A stretch of DNA of 58,500 bases from Copromyces sp. CBS 386.78 (GCA_030685235.1 MU839271.1:1-58500), one strand, 5' to 3'. Numbered from the stretch's first letter, positions 12,609 to 26,975 are shown. Notes: generated by a model not told the origin, from the letters alone. Program-made: numbers and translations.

Positions 12609-14958
12609 GAATAATTATATAGCTATTAATTTTAAGATTTCGAATAGCCTTTCTTAGAATACAATTAATTTAACGTACGGTTTTCTAATTTTAAAATTTT
12701 CTATATTTAATAAAACTTTATTTCTAATTTTATATTACGGGGCGTCCAATCTCTTTTTATTAACGTTATTTTTATACTGCTTTTATACTTCCTTTACTTT
12801 AGTCGTTACGTAATTTAAAATTATTTTAAACCGGTTAGCAATTTTGGTAGCTTTAAAATATTTATCCTATTAAATCTTTAATATTTTTAGGGGGTATAGC
12901 GTAACGGGTTCGACCCCTATCCAGGGATAGAATTCGTAATTAATAAAAATTAGTAAAATTCCCATTATTTTTAAAATTAAATTATTAATAGTAAATTCTA
13001 TTATTAATAATTATTTAATTTAATCGTCTTATATTTAATTAATAAGAATTTATAGGTATTTCTCTATTTTTATATTAATATATTCCGTTTGCCCGTTTGT
13101 AATTAGGTAAAAAGCGGAAGAGGGTATAAAATTAATTTCTAACTTCGTTAATAATATTTTTTAAAATTGCAAAATAAATTAGGAACCCCGGTTAAATATA
13201 ATAATATTAAATAAATTATAAATATTATAGACCTATTCTATAAAACGGTCCGCTAATTCCTCCGCAATTATCCCTACCGTAGGAATAAAATACCGTATTT
13301 TTATTAACCTATTAATAATTACCGCGATATATTAAAATACTTATTTATAGTATTTATAAAGCGTTAACAATATAATTTAATTAAGAGAAATATCCTTCTA
13401 TAGAACGAAAAGTACCGGTAATAATTTTAAAAGCCTATATAGCGCATACTATAACGGCTTCGTCTTTATATATATTAAGCAGGTTTTATAGTAAGTCTTT
13501 ACCGCGTTATATATCCCCGGCTAAAAAAAGATTAGAAGAGAAAGCTATAAGTCTTCTGCCTCTTTAAGTACCTTACTTCTAATATATTGTAGGTATAGCG
13601 AATTAATTAATAATAAACTTTAATATCTTTAGGGTTAAGGAAAACCGAACCGTAATAATAAATTCGGCCCTATATAGCATAACATTTTACAAACGAAAAC
13701 TTTTTAAAGTTCCCTTTAACTTCTTTTAACTACACTTTCCTTATTAAATCTATTAAATAGGCGAACGCGTCTTAGAAAAAGGTAGATTTTTTATAAATTT
13801 CCGTTACTAAATTATTTACCAATATCTCATCTATAACTTCCAAATTATAAAAATATATTATCCCAACGAAAACCTCCGGATCCTCTTTATTTTTTAAAAT
13901 ATAGGAATTATTAACGAAAATATCTTTCTCTAATAAAATTTTATTCTTTATTAGGAGGCATTTATTACCCTTGTATTTTAAAATATCCTCTAATTTATAG
14001 CTTAACATATTAGGACGGACTTATAACGAACCTAATCAATATTAAATAATAAAATTAAAATAGGAGAGGAATTATAACTATCTTATATATTATAATATTA
14101 ATTACTTACTAACTATAAACAATTTTAATCCTTTATAGTCTATTAAGACTTCGAACAGCTATTATACTCCCTCTAATTCTAACTTCTACTTTTTTAGTAC
14201 TTTAATAATAGTAAGTAATTTTTTATTATAAATATCGTAATTATACTCCGTTAACGAATATTGTTAATTAAAGTAAACTACCAATTATAATACTCCGTCT
14301 TCGTTATATTAAGAGAAAGTACTGCCGTAGGCCTAATTTAAGGCGTTTATCTCTACGACCATTTACTTAGACTAGTCGTAGATATATAATATTAGCCCGC
14401 TAATAAAAATTCGTTTAAGCGCGTTAAAAGAACGTTAATATTAATCTTCCTATTTCTAATTTTTAATAATCTTTTTTATTAATTCATATAATAGTCCCGC
14501 TAAAATAGAGAAATATTTAATGAATTACCGATAGAAGTTTACGAATTTTAAGAAATATTATAGTACTTTTTTAGTATTTAAAGCCTCCTATAATATAATT
14601 ATTACTACCTTCTCTAAATTTATTTTAATATTTCTAGGGGTAATAATAAGCCTTAAATACTTAGTTTATTTCGTATAGAAATCGTATTTAACGATATTAA
14701 TTTATAAGCCCGCATTAATTATCTTCCGTAGGACTTCGTTAACGTGCCCTACGTAGTCCTTTTCGTTCTCTGAATAAATAAGGATATTATTAAAGTAAAT
14801 AGTAGTATATATATTAAAGATATTATATAGGACGTCGTTAATATAATTCTAAAACGTCCCCGGTATTCTTTATAAATTAAACGGGTATACTAAGGATTCG
14901 AAAAGTCTAAAGTAGGTAATAAATATAGTAAACTATTCGTAGCCCTCCTTTACCTATA
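12609..14958 (-). pseudogene. G1 RT (second half), RNase H and integrase
   Basis: Minus-strand gypsy pol. The RT catalytic box is at about 14785 as YFNNILIYS, the YxDDILIYS motif with both Asp changed to Asn. It follows decayed EWFTIF-like and NYINDVL blocks and precedes KYLRLIITPRNIKI (about 14655). The integrase HHCC zinc region is at about 13460-13690, with GRIYYYGSVFLNPKDIK followed by a knuckle whose His/Cys are mostly Tyr. A 78-codon frame at 13772-14008 survives as an uninterrupted linker between RNase H and integrase; it is a fragment, not a gene. The RT frame is cut at 14958 by HelB and its upstream half is at 33116-33692. Confidence 0.88.
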
Positions 14959-15180
14959 TTTTTGAAACGCCTACTCCTCCACTAAGCTTCGTCGTCGGGC
15001 CCACCCCTAGGGTGCCACAATTGGATCCGCACTAGAGGTCGTGGTCCGTGGGCCTACTACGAAGCGATGGAAGGAGCGGCGGTTCTGTCTATAGTGATCC
15101 GAGTGCAAATAATTGCGGAGCTTATATTCTTAATCGGGAAATTTTGCGACTCAGCTAAATTCGAGGCCTGTGTATATAGT
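14959..15180 (+). repeat. HelB 5' terminal block
   Basis: Uninterrupted copy of the Helitron 5' terminal sequence shared with HelA and HelC. GC-richer and much less RIP-mutated than what follows. The site GTGGTCCGTG near 15030 is where G1 split the HelA copy. Confidence 0.82.
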
Positions 15181-17700
15181 TAGAATATTGTATTTAATAT
15201 CGTATTTATTGTAATATTGTACAATAATAATAATAAGTATTTGTATTAAAAATTTATTATTGTGCGCATCGTAATTATTTTATTATATATTCCGTTTTGT
15301 ACGAAGATATATGTTAAAATGCGGTCGTAGTTTTATTGTAAACGTCGTTTTCTATGCAATGCTTGCGATTGTGATACTTGCGATTGTGGTCCTGTGATTC
15401 GGCTTACGTGCTTAGATCCTTTATGTGTTGCCGGAATTCTAATTCTCCCGGCAATTCGCTATTTCGGTTTGCTGGCAATTCCCTTTCGCGGCAATTCGCT
15501 AACGTTAATAAGCCGATAAGACGTTATATAAATACTTTTTATATTTTCTATTTTTTAATTTAATTAATATAAATATTAATACTAATAATACTATTTCTTT
15601 TATTATTATATTTCTATTGTATAATATTAGAAATTATTTCGACACTTTGAAATTTATTGATTTTAAACCTTTAAACGATTATATAATTATTTGTACGGGT
15701 TTTATTAAAGTGTACGTATTGCTTTTAAATTGTGTTTGTAGCGTATATTGAGGAAGGCGTACGATTGCTATTTTAAGAATATTATTTTATATTTTTTAAT
15801 ATTAATAAAGTAATTACGATTCCTTTTACCGATTATTATTCCAATTGGTAGCCTGATAGCCCGCCCGTCGTAGCCTGTTACTTAGTTAGTAAATTAGCGA
15901 CCTTACTAAGAATTTTAGTAATAATCGATTCCTTCTACCCTAACCTTTATTATTATTATTATTACCGCCTTTATCTTTTCCCCTTTAATATTAATATTGT
16001 TATTTATAATAAATAAATAATTGCGATTATTTAGATCTACTTAGAATTTCTTTAATAGTTAAACCGTTAGGAAATTTCTAGTACTTATTGGCTCCTTCCT
16101 AGAAAAATATAAGAACCCCCCTCCCTCCTCCTTTTCTATCCTTTAAATTTTTTCTTCTTTATTATATAATATAATTTTATTTCTGAGATTAATTTATTTT
16201 AATTTCGGAAATCTTTTAATAGGTTATTGAAAACCCGGAGGTAATTAAGATTAGCGTTTAGATTTTAGGTGATTGTACCCTCGGGTTAATCCTCCTCTTA
16301 TTGTATATCGCTCCCTTCGTATCGTTTCTCCTATCCCTTCTTTTTTTACCTACTAATTTTATTATTAATAATAGGGAATGAGAAAGTTAAGGTCTATTAT
16401 TATTGAAGTGCCAATATTATTGAAAGGGTATTAATCCGGTAAATTTCCCGTTCCCTTGCCCTTTATTTATCCTTTAATTTATTTAGTTTATTAATTTCTT
16501 TTTTTTTCTTTTATATAGGCGACGAACGACGAAGTTAATGATTGTATTAATATTATTACTCATTTTGGTTAATATTATTTTTATTTTTAGTTAATATTGT
16601 TATTATTTCTTAGTTAATATTTATACCGACTAGCGTTTTCGATTTTATTAATGTAAATTTGCGGCGGTATATTGTATTAAATAGCTACTGTAGGAGAAAA
16701 AAGATATTCCCGCCTATAGTTAGGAAAGTAAATATTAATTATATTAATTTAGAATAGGAATTTAACGTATTCCTCTTTTAGTTAATATCTTTTTAATATC
16801 GATATTTAATCGTATTAGATAGTTAGAATTTTATTTTGAAGAGTGGCTGGACGAAGATATTAATATTGATATATTGTTGTAAGGTTTATTTAGTTGAAGT
16901 TAGAAGAGCGATGTTATTATCCTATTTCTTTTTAGTTTTTTAGCTTTTATTTTTTCTATTTATTAGTTAAAGTATTACGATTTAGTCTTATATTTAATTA
17001 TTTATTTAGTTAGATAGTTAATTAAAATCGATTTAAATTAATAGTTTAAGCCGCTGCCGCTTAGTAATTAGCAAATAATATAAAAGTATAGTACTTATAC
17101 AAAGATTAAACCTATTTAAATATTTGTTAGGAACCGAAATCCTAATATTTATATTATAATATGCGATGTTTATTGTAATAAAGTAATAAATTAATATTAC
17201 CTCTTTCTTTTATTTCTTTACTGTTCCTTTCTCTTTTTATTCGTCAATTAGCTAACTAGTATTATCTATTTAACGGTAAATCCTTTAAAATACGTAAATC
17301 CTATATAGAGTCTTAGTATACTGTATTGTTCTACTACTTATGGGTGAATAGTACTTTCGAAGGTAAAAATTTAGGCCGCGGGGGGTTATGGGTGCGATTT
17401 AAGTAATATTGGTTAGTTAGTTATTTAGTTAGTAGTTGAAATAATTAATATTTCTTTACATATAAATTCTTAAGAATAAGCGCGGCTCTATTAAATCTAT
17501 AGTTTCCAATGTTATATTAATAATTATTGGTAGTAAGAAACTCCTTGCCGATACCCTATTTTCTTTATTAAAAGAAGGTTGTATTAAGTGTAATTAATAT
17601 TTATTAATTCCCTAAAAATTTTATAATACCGTTTAACCCCCCTAAACTCCGGCTTTAGCTCCGGCTCCGGCTTCGGCTCCGGCTCCGGTTCTAGCTCTGG
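15181..17700 (+). other. HelB leader, no gene recognised
   Basis: AT-rich, stop-rich sequence with short repeats: TGCGATTGTG-type units near 15360-15400, four GGCAATTC-type units at 15430-15510, and a CCGGCT hexamer run at about 17650-17700. The 61-codon frame at 15378-15563 spans these repeats and is not supported as a gene. It may hold the promoter and 5' end of the Rep/helicase gene. Confidence 0.5.
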
Positions 17701-20700
17701 CTCTAATATTCTAACGCCCGGCATTTTAAGGTCCGGCTTTCCTACGTTTTAATCCCCGCCGACAACGATTCGAGAGCGAAGATATCGAAATATTTACCTA
17801 AGAGTTAATAGATTTTAAACGTTAATAATAATAATAAGGTAGAGGGCGTTAAATTATAATATATAAAGAAGTTAAAGTTAAACAATAATGATAATAATAA
17901 GAAAGTATTTAATTATAGTAGGTTTAATAATTAGTTTAATAATTAATTTATTATATTAGTTAATAATAAGGATAATAGCGATTATAATTTTTTAAACGGT
18001 AAAGGTAATGTTAATTCTAATATTCTTAGAATTAACGATTTAATTAATAGTTTGAACGATAAATAGGAGAAGAAATTAATAGCGAATTTTAATAAAATTG
18101 TAATACTATTTAATTTATTTAGAAGGAGGTTAGATAACGCCCTATTGATAGATAAGCTATTCGATTACCGGCTATACAGCCTATTTAGGAAGCGCTACTA
18201 AATTAATAAATTTAGTAACTGCCTAAGATTTACCGTTTTAAAATGTACGAATTTAAATTTTAGTAGATTAAGGATAAGGTTATATAGTCTATACTAAATA
18301 TTCCAAAGATTTTAAAACGTAATAAATATTTATAGGTATAGAAATTTTATTCTTTCTTATTATAATGTTCGATTATTAATAGTATTAAAGGATAATAAAG
18401 AAACCGTTCGGGTACGTGCCGAATTTAAGGATATTTAATATGATTATTGCTAATGGAAATGTAGAAATAAAGAGGTTTCCCTAATATTTTCTCTAGTAAC
18501 TTTTATTGTACGCTAATATTTTAATTTATAAGAAACGGTTACGAATTTATTTTAATTTTAATTGGTTTAATTATTTCGTTGTGAAATATACGGCCTTTTT
18601 AAGTACCTTCGAGACCGACGCTTAAATAGTTCACCCTATTATATTATTTATATTCTTATCCTTAATGCTAATATTTAGTATTAAAGTAAGTTTTGTATTC
18701 GTTGCTATTAAGAATAGCCTTATAAAAAGTATATCGACCTCTTTTATAGGGAGATAAATATATACCCTAATTACCGGTAAAATAATACCCTTAATTAAGG
18801 TAATAATTTTAATATTTCTAGTATTATTGGCTAGGATCCTAATCCCGACGACGATGACGATATACTGTATTTTATTTGTTTAATATATTATTAATTTCGT
18901 CGGCTAGTTGATTGTAACCCTATTACTAACTTCTATATTATATATATTTACGATATTCCTAATTATAATATTCGTAACGAATCGAAGGTTTATATTTATT
19001 ATAAGCGAGAATATTAGAAGGGGAATTTTTTCGATAGGTATAACGTTAAGTATAATTATTGTAGGTTATATTAGGAGTTAATTAACGAGGATAATTTTAA
19101 TAAATAAGAATAAGATTTATATATTTATAACTTCGGCGACGAATAGGATGATTTTTTCGGTATTCCGAATATTGCCCGCTTTCTTCGAATAAGGAACCCG
19201 TTCGATACCCCCTAAAATAGTATAGATATTATATTTGATATCGACGATTACGTTAAAGAGTATAGTACTTTCGAGATTTAGCCAGAATAATTTTAACTTT
19301 AGATATTAAGAAGAGGTCGATTACTAGGTAAAAGGCCTTTACGAAAGCGAACCCCTAGTATTCGATTCCTTGGTTTGGGAAATATTGAATTTGATCGGAA
19401 TCCTACTTTTGAGGGCGATATAATTGCTAGAGCTATCTTTAAATTTGATTATTAAAGGAATTTTGCCTTTTATAAAAAGTTTGATACGGTAGAAATATAA
19501 TATTGTAAGCGGTATAAGGAAAAATAATTCGAAATAATAGTTAATTGTAAAGGTATATATGAATGATGCCGCCGTATAGATGCTAATTTACAATTTAACG
19601 ACTTATTCTTTTATAATATTGAAAACGATATGGATTTTAGCACTTTCGACGAGAATAATCCCGTCTCCCAACTATTAAAATTTAATCTTATTAAAGAGAT
19701 ATTTATTTTAAGGGTTTACGTTTTTATTAGTAAGTGTTTTCTTCCTTTCCCCTTTAATATAATTCCTTTATTAATATTATTATTAATAGATATTTATATT
19801 TATAATAACGTTTAATATAAGTATAAAGGTTATTATATTAATTTTCTTCGAGACGTTTCCTATATTTATTGTTAATTACCTAGACTTCTTTAAAAAATCG
19901 ACGTTGTTTTAATTAAATTATAAAACGTTCGAAATTAAGGATATATTGTTAACTATATTCGAAGGGATTTTAAAATTAACCGTTGTAATATTAAAATATA
20001 ATTTTAATTCCTTAAGTAAAATTACCTTGGATATGCTGATATCGAAATTGTCGAAGAATGTTTTAATTAATTATTAGAAGATGGAAATGTCTTCGATAAC
20101 GTTACTATTATAGTAGTTAACGATATTAATATTGAAGAATTAAATGAAATAAATGAAGTATGGTTACGAAAGATTCTTAAAGAAGTTGATAAATTTAAGG
20201 TTAATATAGTATTAGATTTTATAGGAGGGTTGATAAACGATGTTAATTAATTGAAAGTATAGTTTTGAGGAATTTAAGCGCCTGATCTTTACTTTACCCC
20301 GGTATAGGTTGTAGATTTATTAGATAATTAACTAGTCGGTTAAATTTTTGAAGTATAATAATCCGGTAATTAAGTTCTAGCTCCGGCCGATTAAACTCCG
20401 GCTCCGGCTCCGGTTCCCGTTCCCCGTATTTATATTAAGTAGGGCCCCTTTCGAAATTAACTTATTAACGAATTCCGCTATAATTAGCCTATTATATTTT
20501 GGGTTTTTTTAATACTATTTCTTTATGGCCGGGCTGAATTTTTTAATTTTAGGATGAGGGTTGTAAAGTCCGATAAATAGGTTTGCTATATAATGAGATA
20601 GGATGATGGCAGATTCGTTTAATATAAAAGGTTTCGCTATATTGCCTTTAATTCTATTATATATAGTTAGGTTAACGGTAAAAGCGTATACTATATTAAT

Positions 20701-20803
20701 TATTTTAAATTCGATATTAAAACTTTCGTTAATTTAAATTGGTTTAGAGATTATTTCGAGGTATATAGTGAAGAATTTATTGCTTTGCTCAATTTTATTA
20801 TTC
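17701..20803 (+). pseudogene. HelB Rep/helicase gene, N-terminal part
   Basis: Plus-strand frame with stops. From about 19480 it reads as the start of a fungal Helitron protein: a Cys-x2-Cys pair (second Cys now Tyr) before NCKG, a second decayed Cys pair, then YNIENDMDF and a helical stretch resembling the usual MDPG...P.LP.LT..E..LIARVHV segment. After an intron follow YKYKGYYINFLRDV (19812-19855) and decayed HPGYADI and NQLPEDGNVFDNV blocks (about 20020-20105). At 20420-20800 it enters the Helitron-like N domain (FPTLFPYGRADF-like) and is cut by LINE L2 at 20818. The 61-codon frame at 19630-19815 is part of this gene read into the intron. Confidence 0.8.
19730..19789 (+). other. Fossil spliceosomal intron in HelB
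   Basis: 60-bp candidate intron with donor GTAAGT at 19730 and acceptor AATAG ending 19789. Homology to Helitron proteins (LRVYVFI before, YKYKGYYINF after) continues in one frame only if these bases are removed. The size is typical of filamentous fungi. Confidence 0.6.
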
Positions 20804-20818
20804 GATTTGCTAGAGTAA

Positions 20819-23800
20819 TAATAATAGTCTTATTCCCTATGCTACTTATCTATAGCGCCTTATTGGCATGGGGTACTTCTCCTGGTTCTCTAGAGGAAAC
20901 CGTACGGCGATAAACGCCGTTGGATAAAAACCGCCAGTTCCTTTCGGTCGCGAATAAATCGTACTTACTCTATTTCAATTCTATTTATAGCGGTACTTAC
21001 CTACCGCCTTAATAAATAAGCCACTTCCCCTCTACCGCCTTCGATCTAATACTAAAATAATCGAAATATTACTCTCGTACGCCGCTCCTTCCTCCTAAAC
21101 CGTCTATAATATTCGTCCCTTCCCTATCGTTTACCCTTACTCCCACCTCGTTATTATCCCCTAAACTCCTATAATTCTACTAAAATTTATATAAGTATAA
21201 AGGCCCCTCCTTTCCCTCTATATAAGAATTCCTCTCCGCCGCCATCTTTTAAACTTTCCCTTCTTCCCTATTTAATTAACTTTTAAAATAGTATCCTCTT
21301 CTATTAATTATATTCCTAACCGTCCTCCCAACCGTATATCCAACCCTTTAAGCCTTATAATTCGTATTAATTATAGTACTACTAAACGTAATATCGATTT
21401 CGTCCGTATAATAAATTCCCTATCCCCTAAATTCGCTTACTCCCCTACGCCCCCTTCCTCCCTAACGCCCGAATTCTAAGCCCTTATCCAAGTATTAATT
21501 TCTATCCCCGCCTTTAACTTTCCTCCCGGCTAATAAATCCTTCTTATCCTTATATTTACCTCCCCTTTTCTTTATTAACTATATTAATTAATATCGTCCA
21601 CTATATTCCTTACCTCTACTATAACCTAAAATTTACTAACTATATTAATAATACCCCGTCCCTTAATATAATTATATTCTGTATATTCTTTACGGAATAT
21701 ACTTATTATATTAATATTAAAAGTAAGTTTCCTCCCGCGGTTTTCTTTTTGTTTTCTTTTCTAATATTCTTCGAAACGCTAGTAAATAGAACGCTACTTA
21801 TTCTATTACTAATAAGAAATATATATTAAATATTCTATTAAATTATTATAATAAGCGTAACGCCGTTTAAATTATAATTATTACTTTATCCCGCTCCTAA
21901 AATAATATTGGTCCCCTAATTCGTCGTTTCCGTAACGCCTATATCGATTTCTTTAAAAACGTACGTAAACGATTAATTACAGATAGCCTCCTATATAACC
22001 TTAATATCCTTCCTTATTACTGGAATATAAAAGTCGAAAATTATTAATGTAAAGGATATCGCAAAATATTCTGAACTAATCGTCCTATTGTTCCTATTTT
22101 CGGCTCTAATAAAAGAAATATTAATATTAATTCCCTAATAATAGTTAATAGCCTTACTAATCCCCCTCCGGCCAACGAAAATTAGGTTTAATAACGCTAT
22201 AAAATTATTCGGAATTAAAAATTAATATTTAATATATTTTATAAATTCTTCGTTTACGAAGAACGTTAATTAATTATTTTAATACTGCCTTCGTAATTAA
22301 GTAACTATTATAATTAGTATAATTTAATTCCCCCTCTCCCCGTCTCTTTTATACTCTCTTATTTTAATATTATAATCGAATGTATTTATAAATATTATAT
22401 AAATTCATTGTACTATTTTCCTTCTAATTCGACTACTAAATAATACTTATTTAATTTACTAAACTATAATACTTATAAAAGGATTCTCTTAATTTAAGTT
22501 CTATCGTCCAAATAAATTTAGAATTCTTCTTTCGTTTATAATTAATCGGTTACTATTATTTAATAATCGACTATTTATAAATAATTTAGGATAATATACG
22601 TAAAGGTTTCTTTACCTATATTATAAGAATAAATTAATATTATAATATCCGGAACTTTCTTTTAAAAAAGGAAGGACCGGAGGCCTATAATTTCCGTCCT
22701 TACTTAAATAAGAAGGGAATTCTTCGCTTTAAATAATAAATATTATTCGTCGTCGTCCTCTAATTATTAAACTTTCTTTTTTTTTCGTTTCGTATTAATT
22801 ATATACCGTTTTATAATATTACCGCTAAACCTCGGGTTAAAATCGGCAATAATAAATTTATACCGTCGGCCTAATTTAATTACCGCCGCCGCTAATTAAT
22901 AATTATAGTATAATACTTATTCTCTTATTGTTACCTTTTCTAATTACCCTTTACAATCTATAATAATTAATTTTAATATTTATAACGGGGGTAGCGGCGC
23001 CCCTATTACCGGGGGCGGACTTATTACAATTACTAGAAATTTCTCTATTAATACCTATTCCTCAACCTACTTAATTTTAGTAATACTACTTTCTAATCTA
23101 TCGGCGAATAATTAACCTTTTACTCTCCTTACTTAAATATAATTAATTACTTAAATTATAGTCCTTCGGACGAACCCTACGTAATTCGTATAAATAAACC
23201 TTTTTTTAAAAACCCTAACCTATTTATTAAAATAAAGGTCGAATAGCGGACAAAAGGTTTCCGTTTTTAAATTCCTTACTAACGTAATTTTATACGCCCC
23301 GGCGATAATTTTTAAATATTTAGTTTAATATTTAGCCAATTTAATTACTATTCTTCGTAATTTATTATAAATTTTAATCGGCTAATAGAAAATTAATATT
23401 CTATATACGATTGTATTCCAAATATACTTAGTATAAATCTCCCTCGCTCGCGTAAAAAAATAACCCCAAATTTTCGCCGCTAATTGTATTAATACATTTA
23501 TTTATATAATTATTTTCTTTTTTACTACCTCCGCGTATATTTAATAATTAAATTTCCAATTTAACTAAACCCTAAAGAATCTAATCAATTCTATTAATTT
23601 AAATACAATTCTTCTAATTTAAAGAATTTTTATTCAATTCCTTCGTCCGTATAAAATATATAAATTTTATTTTACTTACTTCGAATTTTATCCCTCTTTC
23701 AATTACCTAACCCGAATAAATATCTTATACTACTTAGAACGTCCGATAATATTCCTTAATAGTTTTAACTACCGTAATAATATTAATATTATTAGTGAAG

Positions 23801-24869
23801 CCGACGGTAATTATATTTTAAATAATAGCCAATTTATAATATAATAAAGTAATAAAGAGAATAAAAAGGATTAATAAGAGGGGGGAACTTTATAATATAT
23901 TTACTACAATATTATAAAGTTAAGAAATTTCATCGTTAAAGAAAAGAGAACTTTTTCTTCCGGTAATGAAATTATTAACCTATTAGAAGATCTATTTCAG
24001 GAATTGCATTTCCTATAGTATATATAAGAACTATTTATAATTAACTCTATTAAATACGCCCTTTAAATCGAAGAATATAAAAAATATTATAACTTTAAAT
24101 TTCTATATTATATAAACCGCGTCGGTAACTATTCGGACAGCGAATTCGGTTGAACGGCCTACCCGGTTACCTATTTAGCCTTCCGGGAAGAAATTATACT
24201 CTTCCGCTATTTATATTAACCTTTTAACTATAAAGGCTTCGAAAATCTTTCTAATATTATTTAAAAGCGATATAAATTACTATACCCCGGCCAATTTTTA
24301 TTATTCGGTGCTTTTTCTAAATTTTTTAAGAATAACTACTTTCGTATTTTTAAACCGTTAGGGGAAATATCCGAACCGGAAGTTCGCTATAGCGAAAGCC
24401 GCTATCGCCTATTTAAATAATTTTCCGTATATTTTCAAAAACTTATTTAAAAACTAGTCGATACCTAGTACTTTATTAAGCGCTATCCTCGAAAAGATTT
24501 CCCGGATATCCTCCTCGGTAACTAAATTATTAATAAGTATTAGGGTATCGCCGTTTAATAGTTAAATCCAATCTAGTAAATAGCCCGTCGGGACCTCTAC
24601 TTTCGAAAAAAAACGGTCGGTAAGGATACTTACCTTACCGCTATAATCTTCGACTTCGTTCGCCCGCTCGTTTTATTTAAGGGGTAGTAATTTTGGCGGA
24701 TCTACTAGGCAATAGCTTCGTATCTTAGCCCACCTCTCCAATAGCCAAAGTTTATTCGGGTCTTTTAACGCACTTACAATGTGGTCGCGCCACCTCGCTC
24801 TCTGAATCTTCGCAATAAGTTTCTTCTTTTTCATCGCCGCCTCTACAAACTCTCTCCAGTTTGAAGGCG
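20819..24869 (-). mobile_element. LINE L2, 5'-truncated
   Basis: 4.05-kb minus-strand copy of the L1 family with 15-bp TSD GATTTGCTAGAGTAA (20804-20818 and 24870-24884). The 3' end is at the left with ATT repeats; the 5' end corresponds to about position 8560 of L1, so it lacks ORF1 and the start of ORF2. The RT active site at about 23780 reads GFTNN where FxDD is expected. It interrupts the Helitron-like N domain of HelB: homology stops at NFIIRFARVI and resumes at RSFWIQKFKDLL. L1 supplies the alignment for it. Confidence 0.88.
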
Positions 24870-24884
24870 GATTTGCTAGAGTAA

Positions 24885-26970
24885 TTCGGGGTATTCGGTC
24901 GTTTTGGATTTAGAAATTTAAGGATTTATTATTATATATTAATTTCTTAGGCATGCCGGCTATATTTATAATATTTAGTACTGCTGATTATTATTAGGAT
25001 AGTTTAGTAAAGTATATGTTTAATTATAATCGTTAGCTAATATTTAATAATGTTAATCGTTGTGTAATTTCGAAAAGAAATATCCTTAATAACCCCTATA
25101 TCGCTACCTATTACTTTTAGAAGAGATTTAAGCTTTTTAAAGATTATATTTTAATCCCGAAGTTTAAATTTGACGATTTTTAGTAGAGGTTGGAATTCTA
25201 AGTTTGAGGAATTGGGTATATTTATGGTGTTTATTGGGTGGATGATATTAATACCCTTAATTTTCGTAATTTAGTGGTTCGATGGGAATTTGTTGAAATA
25301 TGGGGTTACTATGTTATAGTATATAATTTAATACTTTACTATATTAAATAATTAGAAGAGGCCTATTTTAGCTTAGATAAGGACTTAGAAGGACCCCTTC
25401 CTAATATTCGGCCCCGAAATTAGAATCTTGGAAGTTAGAATACCGATGCTCCGGATCCCGAAAATCTTTAGGCTGAAAATGTTTTTTTTTAGGCCGGTAA
25501 TTTTTAGGCTTAGGCTTAAAATTCTTAGGCTTAGGCTAATAATTTTTAGGTTTAAGATGAAAATTTCTAGATTTAGGCCGAAGATAATATTCCGCTGGGA
25601 AATTAAGAAGTTTAAGCCGAAAATAATCCCCCGCTGGGAAATTAAGAGGTTTAAGAAGCTTTGGCTCCGGCTCCGGCTCCGACTCCGGTTTATAGCCCGG
25701 CTCCGCCTTTCTAAATCCCTATTTCGATTTTGCGTAATTATATTGATTGTATAAATATATTGAATAAATTATATTACGATATTGAGCCTACTTTCCAAGA
25801 ATTTATAAATATAATTAACCGAATATAATAATATATTTGTAATAATGTTTATTACTTTCGAGCTCGCTATTAAATTCGAGCCCTCTTAGGCGACTATTAG
25901 ATTCTAAACCTTGATCTTTTAGAGCTAGAATATAAAGTCTATTATTTCTATTTCCTTCGGAAACTATACGATAATTTTATTTTAATTACTTATATTAATC
26001 CTAGGTTTTGGTTCTTTGATGCGAAGTGTAATGATACCGTTTTTAATTAATATAATCTAAGTATTATATTAGGGTAGATGGCTAATACGGATATATAGCC
26101 TTGTACAAGTATGAATGCTATGTTTAATTATATTGCTAAATATATTTTTAAAGTTGAAAAGAGGACGAGGATTTATAAATAATTTGTTGCCGATATTATT
26201 CTCGATATTAATTCAAGGTAACTAGTTAAGTAGTTTGTAGTAAAGTTTATAAATAAAGTTATTGCTGAGCGTGATTATTTATTCAGGAAGTTTGTTATAT
26301 CCTTATAAACTTTCTTTTGTAAGAAAGTATTCGAATTGTTGTATAGGTTAATTATCGTTATTAAAACTATAGAAGTATTATTATCGCTAATCCTAATATA
26401 GACTTATTTTAAGCCGAAAGGAGAAGATAAAATACTACGGTAGAAGTAGTAGATAAAGCTTTTAGCGATAATGATAATTTTGCTATTGGTATTTATATTA
26501 ATGTAGTTAGCGAAGTATAATAGATTAAATCCCCGTATTAAAAGTATATAGGTCGTTAAAATGTATATAACGATATATCCTACTCCGAATTCCTTACTTA
26601 ATTTAAATTCGGTTTACGGTTAAAACCCTTTATAGATTGCGTAAAATTAAGGGTGTTTAATTACTTTCCTATTTATAAAATAATTCGAAGAGAATTAATA
26701 GAAGGAAAATTTTTACTGTATTAAATTTATATTCTATTACCCTTATTGAAGGTTAAATAATCTTTTTACAATTGATAGTATTAAATATAATTTATATTGG
26801 GAAGTTTTCATAGCTTGTTAAAAGGGTTATTAATATTTAAATGAGTATTATAGTAAGTTTCCGTCTATAAAGCTTAAAGATAATTTCAAGCCGCCTAGTT
26901 AAGAATTAGAAGTAGATAAGCCGGGTTAGGAAGATATAGTTATGTAAAATAATATCTTTATATTTTAAAG
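24885..26970 (+). pseudogene. HelB Rep domain (HUH and two-Tyr region)
   Basis: Continuation of the HelB protein after L2. At about 24890-25000 it reads FWIQKFKDLL...YINFLGMPA, typical of the Helitron-like N domain. The HUH motif is at 25211-25240 as GIGYIYGVYWV; the family has HxH here, so both His are now Tyr (25217-25219 and 25223-25225). The tyrosine motif YIAKY is at 26129-26143, followed by KVEKRT. Between them a low-complexity Arg/Phe/Lys-rich segment (25428-25754) stays open by chance of composition. The frame is cut by Sa at 26976. Confidence 0.86.
25428..25754 (+). repeat. Degenerate TTTAGGCTTAGG-type minisatellite
   Basis: Imperfect repeats of AATTTTTAGGCTTAGG and GCTGGGAAATTAAG type, followed by a CCGGCT hexamer run (25665-25700). 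They lie within the HelB gene between HUH and tyrosine motifs and explain the 108-codon Arg/Phe-rich open frame, which is not a separate gene. Confidence 0.7.
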
Positions 26971-26975
26971 GTATA

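Noticed and set aside
25428..25754. 108-codon Arg/Phe-rich protein
   Set aside because: Low-complexity repeat in the HelB gene; open by composition.
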